Program-made: the position numbers and the translations under genes
DNA from: Callorhinus ursinus
Lineage: Eukaryota; Chordata; Mammalia; Carnivora; Otariidae
Direction: 5' to 3'
Length of the DNA stretch: 64,000 bases
NCBI RefSeq assembly: GCF_003265705.1
Contig: NW_020312968.1
Span: 4,525,184 to 4,589,183, forward strand
Notes under the pieces: model-generated
Told to the model about the DNA's origin: nothing
What the model saw: the letters and a program-made list of their open reading frames with translations, nothing else
The model's database searches: none
Shown: in pieces, positions 57,590 through 64,000 of the stretch
Layout: each line of letters begins with the position of its first letter
Numbering within the stretch: the stretch's first letter is position 1

Positions 57590-58439
57590 AAAGGTACTTC
57601 CTGAAGCATTTGTTGCATTTACGACTGATTTACCGAGTCTAGACTTAACACACAGCACAAGCTATGCAAAATTAGTTGAGCCTATGGAGACTCGATGATA
57701 CAGATTTTATGATTACTAGAAATCGTAAAATTTTTAGGGCAAAAACTGTAGAGCCCTCTAAGTTCTTCCCTAATCTTTTTCTATCATGTTCTGATGATCT
57801 GTGATCAATAGACTACCAGTATGTGATGGCTATAGAAAGTGATTAGGTAAACAAACTATTTCTCTTAGTATTTCCCTGCTGCAAACTGGACCGCTCCCAG
57901 AGAGGCCAGAAAGGGGACGCACTGCCCACCCAGCACCCCAGCTAGACACAGTGGCCATCCCCGTAACAGGAAGGTTGGCCTTCGCTGGCAACTTCAACAA
58001 CATTTGACCGTCTCTCCTTGAGATGGCAATAAGGGTTAAGAGGAGAGAATGAAGTAGAACGTAAGGAAGTAAGGAAAACAGAATATATGTGAAAGCTTAG
58101 CATTTTTCTTGGAGGGACTCTGAGTTTCCCGGAGTTTCAAAAGAGTGCAATGTCTTGAAGAGATCTCTCTGGTCTTGGAGCCATCCAAAGAGCATTCTTA
58201 CCCTGTACCTCTCCAAGAACCAAACCTGCCCACTTATGTCTAACAAGGGGCTTTCGTGGAAGTTAAAGATCATCCCTACCTATGGTGTTGGCCACCTTTT
58301 AAAATCACAAGTCAAGTTTGCCTAAATTTCCACATGTAGAAAGTTCATTCACCCTTGAACCAAAAAAGCATGTTTTGACATGGTATTAAACAAACAGCTT
58401 CAAAAAAGCACACAAACAAAAATCCCTGTGATGAGTCCT
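57590..58439. other. OSTF1 intron 2, unassigned
   Basis: No feature seen. Confidence 0.35.
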
Positions 58440-58665
58440 TCTCATTTAGGAAGAAAAAAAAGTATAGAGCCTGGAACAATGGAAAGTAAGTGCTTCATGG
58501 ATATAGGGTTTTCTTTTAGGAGGATGAAAATGTTTTGGAACTGGATAGAGGTGGGGTTTGTACAACACTGTGAATATACTAAATGCCACTGAACTGTTCC
58601 CTTCAAAATGGTTAATTTTATGTTATGTGAATTTTTACCTCAATTTTTAAAATAAGGGCAATAAA
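58440..58665 (+). mobile_element. L1M 3' end fragment
   Basis: GAAAATGTTTTGGAACTGGA, GTACAACACTGTGAATATAC, GCCACTGAACTGTTCCCTTC, GTGAATTTTTACCTCAATTT. Confidence 0.7.
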
Positions 58666-59654
58666 AAATAAAATTAAAATTAAAGTAAATTTAGAGGCAA
58701 TAAAAAGTCAAGAACAGTTACAATTCTTATTGTCTTTTAAGTAATTCTTGTGCTTTGTGGTTTGGTAAAATGCATCATTTGGAAAATGTCACTCAGTACA
58801 GTCATTTCGATACTTCTCAGTGCGGCTTTAGTTTTTAAAATAATGGCTATTGTTCAAACACTGGTGAATGCCACAAGCCACCTATTAGGTGAGACTTGTT
58901 TTTCAGCTGAGGGAAGGACAACAGGCAGTCGATTTCAGTCAGGGGGAAAAAAAGGTCTCGCTATTTTTCCACCCTGAGGAAGGAGAGTGGACAGTTTATT
59001 CTCTTTTTAATCAATAGCCCCCAGACAGACAGTGCTACTCCCCATAAAATATCTTCTTCCAAAGGAACCAGGGGCAGTGCTTACTAACCTAGACGTGGTC
59101 TACCGAATTCTTCACACTATAGGTAGCAATACAGACAATAAGGTCATTTTCATGATTTTTAAAACTTAAATAGATTTTTATCTAAAATATTCACACTTTC
59201 CATTAAGAAACTGCTTGCAGGGCACTTAAGGTAAATGATTTGATGAGGGTCTACTTTTAAATTCCTGGCATCGCATTCACGGAACAGAAATGGGAAAACA
59301 GTGACACAATCAAGGAAGCACTTTATTTCTAGTTTCTTCTTTGGTTTTCAACCACATTCCTCTTTGCCCCTCTCCTTGAAGAACCACAAGGTATCAGGAC
59401 AAGCAAATTGTTGGCCACTGCAATGTTAGAGCGATGAGTAGAAACTTGGTAATATATATTCTCATTCCTGTTTCATTTATTCTTGGTAACATATAATTCC
59501 CAAGGCATTCATTTTGTTGGTTTAGGAAAATATATATTTTATAAAAAATTTCAGAGAGACCATAACATCCTTATGAAACTTTTCAGATGTGTCAACCTGG
59601 AACCCCAAGAATTAACGAAAAGACTTTTACAAATCAAATTTTCCATGGATGTTT
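58666..59654. other. OSTF1 intron 2, unassigned
   Basis: No feature seen. Confidence 0.35.
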
Positions 59655-59845
59655 TTATTTACCACTTTATAGGACTACTAGGTGCCAGGCACTAGTCTGG
59701 ACACTTACAAATATTAACAAATTTAATCCTCACCAGCAACATGAGGTGGATGTTACTCTTGTCATCACACTGCAGATGAGAAGCTTGTCCAAGGCCATAC
59801 AGCAGGTGTGTAGTAGACACTAGACTTGAACCACGACAGTCAGAG
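59655..59845 (-). mobile_element. MIR SINE, antisense
   Basis: GGTGCCAGGCACTAGTCTGG, AATTTAATCCTCACCAGCAA, TTGTCCAAGGCCATACAGCA. Confidence 0.8.
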
Positions 59846-60009
59846 TCTGGAACATTCACCAGCACCTATGCTTTCTCTCTTGCGGAAGGGTCATGCATAG
59901 CCATTACGAGTCATCAGGGTATCATGACCAGGTTAAAAGGTGGTGACCACGGAAAGTATCTGCTGTTCGCCCCTACTCCCCATCCCTACATGAGGCAGAA
60001 AAACAAAAC

Positions 60010-60195
60010 CAACAGCCAACCCCTTACACTTGCAAAGCATGCTTAGCCTCGTTCAATCCTCAGGACGACCCATGAGGGGCCGGGCTGAAACATGGGTATC
60101 ATCTCCATTTCATAACCAGGCTCAGAGGGGTGTTGAGGAACTTGCCACAAACCACACAGTGAGTAAGTGGCAGGGCTGGGCTCCTACTTCAGCTT
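60010..60195 (-). mobile_element. MIR SINE, antisense
   Basis: CGTTCAATCCTCAGGACGAC, GAGGAACTTGCCACAAACC, CACAGTGAGTAAGTGGCAGG. Confidence 0.75.
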
Positions 60196-61190
60196 TTGGG
60201 ATTCCATTCTAGGGATCCTGCCTCTCTGCAGAGCGCGATAAACCTAGTCATGTCAGAAGATGTGACATGACAGAGCGGGGTCCTGCTGCTTTCCCTTTAG
60301 AAATCGACACGCCGCCAGCACACAGAGAATGCTGTTCCCTCTGTTCCAGTGTGTCTTGACGCTGGTCTATCCAGTCCAGCCGGATCTCTGTATAAGACTT
60401 TATTGGACTGGGGGTTGGGCAAGAATTAAGAACCAAACAGGCATGAGTGGCGCCAGGACTCCCCTGCCTTCGAGCAAGATAGAAGAGAAATGGGTTGGCA
60501 GGAAGAACCAGGAGCGACAAACTGCCCAGTGCTCCAGCTGCCCCGTGGATCACCGAGACTGAAGCTGGGCACTGCTGTCCCTGTCCCCTGAGGACAGAAG
60601 AGTAGCTCAAAGCTAGACCCAGGCCTCCCCGGGGTGCTGCACTTGTCAGCAAGTGTCCCGCAGAGGCCAGCTCAGCCCTTGCATCCTGCCTGGTCCCAAT
60701 GGCCTTGAGGAGGCCAGGTCAGTTCAGGACGTCCCAGAGTGCATCCATCCCGCTAGGGGTGGTTGCTGGGGGAGATGACAGAGACAGACAAACGGAGCTT
60801 CCCGCATCATCCAACAGAAATCCTTATTCAGAAAAAGAATGTAAAACTAAACTAGCTCTGGGATGAGAATCAAAAGACTGAATCACTGGGCTAGCACAGG
60901 CACTTAAGCAGAGAGGAGGGCCAGGAGCTAGAGGCTACTTGCCCAGCCAGCCACCCCGCCTTTAACATCTGGATTGAGGGGAGGTGGAAGGGGCAGAGTG
61001 TGGGAGCAGCAGGTGCGCGATACTCATTACTGAGCACCCAGTACATCCTGGATGAATTAGCAGCACTGCTCCACAGCCGAGGATCCCTGGGAGCAGGGAC
61101 CTTAAAAAATAACATTTTAAATACCGACTCTTCAAAAACACTAATGAATTAAGTATCTATTTTTTTTGGACATTCAATAATAATGACGAT
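60196..61190. other. OSTF1 intron 2, unassigned
   Basis: Moderately GC-rich. A minus-strand 134-codon frame (60248-60652) has no recognised domain and is not called. Confidence 0.4.
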
Positions 61191-61396
61191 TTTTTTTTTT
61201 AAAGATTTTATTTATTTATTTGAGAGACAGAAACAGAATGCGAGCAAGAGCGGGGGGGGGGGGGAGAGCAGAAGCAGAGGGAGAAGCAGGCTTCCTGCAG
61301 AGCAGGGAGCCCCATGCAGGGACTCCATCCCAGGACCCTGGGATCGTGACCTGAGCCGGAGGCAGACGCTTAACGACTGAGCCACCCAGGCGCCCC
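61191..61396 (-). mobile_element. Carnivore SINE, antisense, with G13 run
   Basis: T run through CCACCCAGGCGCCCC. Imperfect duplication AA(T/C)GA(C/T)GATTTTTT. Carries a run of 13 G near 61252-61264. Confidence 0.94.
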
Positions 61397-61529
61397 TGTA
61401 ACGATGATTTTTTTTAAAGAGCAGTAGTGAAATTCCATCCTGGGGCAGAACTGGAGGTGAATTAAAATAATCAATATGTCAACCCACCAAAACTATTTGC
61501 TAAATGTCTACAAATACAGCAACCACTAC

Positions 61530-61690
61530 CCCTCCTAACAGTAATAGCAGCTTCACACAATTAATCTCACCTAAGATTATTCTTAGGGTTTTTTTGAGAT
61601 TATTATTCTCACTCGAAAGAGGAGCACGCTGAGGCGCAGAGGTTTGGGAATTCCCGAACTTCCCAGGTCACATAGACGCTAAAGCGGCAG
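61530..61690 (-). mobile_element. MIR SINE, antisense
   Basis: ACACAATTAATCTCACCTAA, GAGGAGCACGCTGAGGCGCA, CAGGTCACATAGACGCTAAA. Confidence 0.6.
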
Positions 61691-62446
61691 AATGGGTCCT
61701 AAAACCTAAGGCCAGCTCTGAACAACCCTGTGTTCTGCCCCCCCCCAACACAGTTGTGGGGCGCAGGACAGAAATGCCCAGTGTACAAGGCTTAGCTGGG
61801 TTAATCAGAAAGTCTTTATGGAAAAGGAAGTATGTTATTAGAGCCTAGAGAGGGTGGAAAGGGTTCAGAGACGGGTTCTACTGTGCATCAAATCGGGACT
61901 GGAATGGACTAAGAAGGGAAAGGGGCAGAGGACTGCAGGGCCAGAAACAGGCTGGACCACAGGGGACTCTATCCCCTTCAATAAAGAGGTGAAGCAGATG
62001 ATGGGAGCAAAGCTACACTGTAGGAAAATCAATCAGGCAGAAGAATGCAGATGGAATGGAGAAGCTGGAGGCCATGGGCCAGAAGCAAGAAAAAGCACTC
62101 GAGAACCAAAGGAGGAGGAGGTCAGTGAGGAAGGACAAAGGTGAGGACCAACAGGCTACTGGGCGGGGGCGGGGGGGTGTCAGGAGTCATGTCTGGTCTC
62201 AAACTGAGTCCCTTCAGGTCCCTTCCTAGAGTGAGGGGGGCTGCAGAGAATGATCTATTATTCACGGACCAGCCCAGGAGGGCAGCTGAGGAGCACCCCC
62301 CACCCCCCACTTCTATCAACCTCGGGTGGCTTGCAACCTAGGAAACCACTGATTAGGACAATGAGACGCATGAAATGACAGCCTTCCTGTGAGCAGGGGA
62401 CAAACACAAAGACAACAACTTCTGGGGCTCATACTTCCTTACCTTT
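61691..62446. other. OSTF1 intron 2, unassigned
   Basis: No feature seen; purine-rich at 61830-62140. Confidence 0.35.
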
Positions 62447-62825
62447 TTGTGTCCCACCCACCACCCAATTCATCTGTTGAAGTCCTAACCCTTAGTACCT
62501 CAGAATGCTGAGTGTATTTGGAGACAGATTCTTTAAAGAGGTAATTAAATTAAAATTAGGTCATTCGAGCGAGCCCTAATCCATATATGACCGGTGTCCT
62601 TTTAAGAAGAGCAGACTGGGAAACTGACAAGCACAGAGGAAAAACGACGCACGTGGGGACACAGGGAGAACACAATCATCTAGGCGAGAGAGGCTTCGGA
62701 AGAAACGAACCCTGGCCACACCTCCACGTGACTCCTTGCCTCCAAAATTCTAAGAAAATTTTCTGTCGGTTAAGCCACGTAGTCTTGCAGGACCTTGTTC
62801 CAGCCGCCGGAGCAAGCTGACACGT
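62447..62825 (+). mobile_element. MLT1-type LTR
   Basis: TGTTGAAGTCCTAACCCTTA, GTGTATTTGGAGACAGATTC, GAGGTAATTAAATTAAAATT, GACCGGTGTCCTTTTAAGAA, TAAGCCACGTAGTCTTGCAG. Confidence 0.75.
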
Positions 62826-63424
62826 GGCCCGTTCATTCCCCACTCCTCCGACACAGGGGGGATGCCGCTGAAACGTCCTGGTAAGAAGAATAAAAACTCG
62901 AGACCTACCTCTACCCACCCAACCCCTCTTGTTCCAGGAACACTGTGATTATGATAAAGTCTTGGGAGAACTCATCGGAACCCGAGCACACCCCCTATTA
63001 GCTGCATTTCCTGCTGCCGTTTACTGGCGCCCACCGCATGCAAGGCTTCAAATATCCATCTCGTTCCCCACTGACAGCCAAATTCTGCAGGATGGCTGAC
63101 AAGGACACAGACAGCCACACGAATTTGGAATTTGGAGGCCGGCCACAGCCTGATGGTAGTGAGTCAACGCTCGGCGCCATCCGGTTCTGTGCTACCCTCT
63201 GAGATGCTCGGCCCTGGGGACGACAGGGGCCACGGCAAACCCAGACAAAGCCAGCGGCAAGCTGCTGTCCCCAGCACAAAGGCTCCCATCTCTAGTGAGT
63301 AAGACGGGAACGTCAAGAGAGCAGGTTTCTTTGCTCGGTCTCTCTCCTCTGCCTCCTGTCTGGGTGCTCTGCTCCCACTCTTGCTCTGCTGGACGGTTTC
63401 CCTCAGGGAGAGTGGTTCTTCTAA
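62826..63424. other. OSTF1 intron 2, unassigned
   Basis: No exon 2 or exon 1 of OSTF1 seen here. Overlapping minus-strand frames of 93-95 codons have no recognised domain. Confidence 0.35.
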
Positions 63425-63935
63425 AATGTATCTAATCAACCCTGGGCTCAAAACCCTCCATTTTACCCCACGAGGCCCTACGTGATCTGCCCTCCCTCTC
63501 CACCCAAGCTCTCTGAACCCATCTCCTACCTCCTTCTCCTTTATTCACGACTTTCTAAGCTGCTGTCTTCCCTGCTGCTTCTAGAACCCACCAAAGACGC
63601 TCCTCACTGTTCCCTTGGCTCTCTCCCTTCCCTCAGGTCTCTACGCTAACGTCACCTTTACAGAAAGCCTCATCCCCAGACACCCTGCTGAAAGTAACTC
63701 TTTTCTCCACGAACCTTTTGGCCCCATACCCTCCTTATTTTTCTTCATAGCACCAATCAGGCCCTGATAGTCATGTTCATTTGTCTGCTTACTGTCTGTC
63801 TCCCTCCACTGGGATGGGAGCTCCATGAGGCCACCCTTTCTGTTGACATGGCACCATCCCCAAGGCCTGGGCCGGGGTCTGGCACAAAGTATGTGCTCAC
63901 TAAACCAAGGATGGATGGGTGGATTGATGGATGGA
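63425..63935 (+). mobile_element. L2 LINE 3' region
   Basis: CTCAAAACCCTCCATTTTAC, CGAGGCCCTACGTGATCTGC, TTTGTCTGCTTACTGTCTGT, GATGGGAGCTCCATGAGG, CTGGCACAAAGTATGTGCTC follow L2 closely. Confidence 0.8.
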
Positions 63936-64000
63936 CACCAGAAACAGCAGAGACATAAAAAAATCGCTCTAGATTGTTGGTAAAAGGTGCCATTATGAGG

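Noticed and set aside
60248..60652. 134-codon minus-strand frame
   Set aside because: No known motif; chance frame in moderately GC-rich intron DNA.

Overview
The window reads as nuclear DNA of a mammal, most likely an arctoid carnivore (bear, seal or mustelid group). The main evidence is about 29 tRNA-derived carnivore SINEs that begin with GGGGCGCCTGGGTGGCTCAG, carry a TCATGATCCCAGGGTCCTGGGATCGAG-type body (written here only as a type) and end in a CT-rich tract plus AATAAATAAA and poly(A). The body differs from the dog SINEC_Cf and cat types as I remember them. Older mammal-wide repeats (MIR, L2, MER5/MER20-type hAT MITEs, MLT1-type LTRs, L1M) fill much of the rest. Species cannot be fixed from the sequence alone.

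The only multi-exon protein gene I can support is OSTF1 (osteoclast-stimulating factor 1, an SH3 plus ankyrin-repeat adaptor) on the minus strand. Eight coding exons lie at 56074-56024, 52883-52820, 51139-51086, 48876-48769, 47856-47807, 44737-44659, 41467-41369 and 35823-35765. They join in frame with GT-AG introns and encode what should be residues 28 to 214 plus the stop codon. The first two coding exons (about 27 residues) are not in the window and must lie beyond the right end, so 56-64 kb is intron of the same gene.

Layout. 1-34.4 kb is gene-poor DNA downstream of OSTF1: decayed L1s (main copy about 16.6-20.3 kb, broken by three SINEs), LTR fragments, L2/MIR, an assembly gap of 100 N (22781-22880), and a CpG-rich island of unknown role at about 24.2-24.6 kb just beyond an ERV LTR. 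34.4-35.8 kb is the probable OSTF1 3' UTR and last exon. 35.8-56 kb holds the OSTF1 exons and introns. A full-length, intact-ORF UBA52 (ubiquitin-eL40 fusion) retrocopy sits antisense in one intron (42674-43242), and a perfect 40-bp inverted repeat with a 17-nt loop sits in another (53233-53329). 56-64 kb is intronic sequence with SINEs, MIRs, an MLT1-type LTR and an L2.

No previously undescribed multi-gene system is visible. The points most worth checking are the intact UBA52 retrocopy, the perfect hairpin in an OSTF1 intron, and the orphan CpG island.
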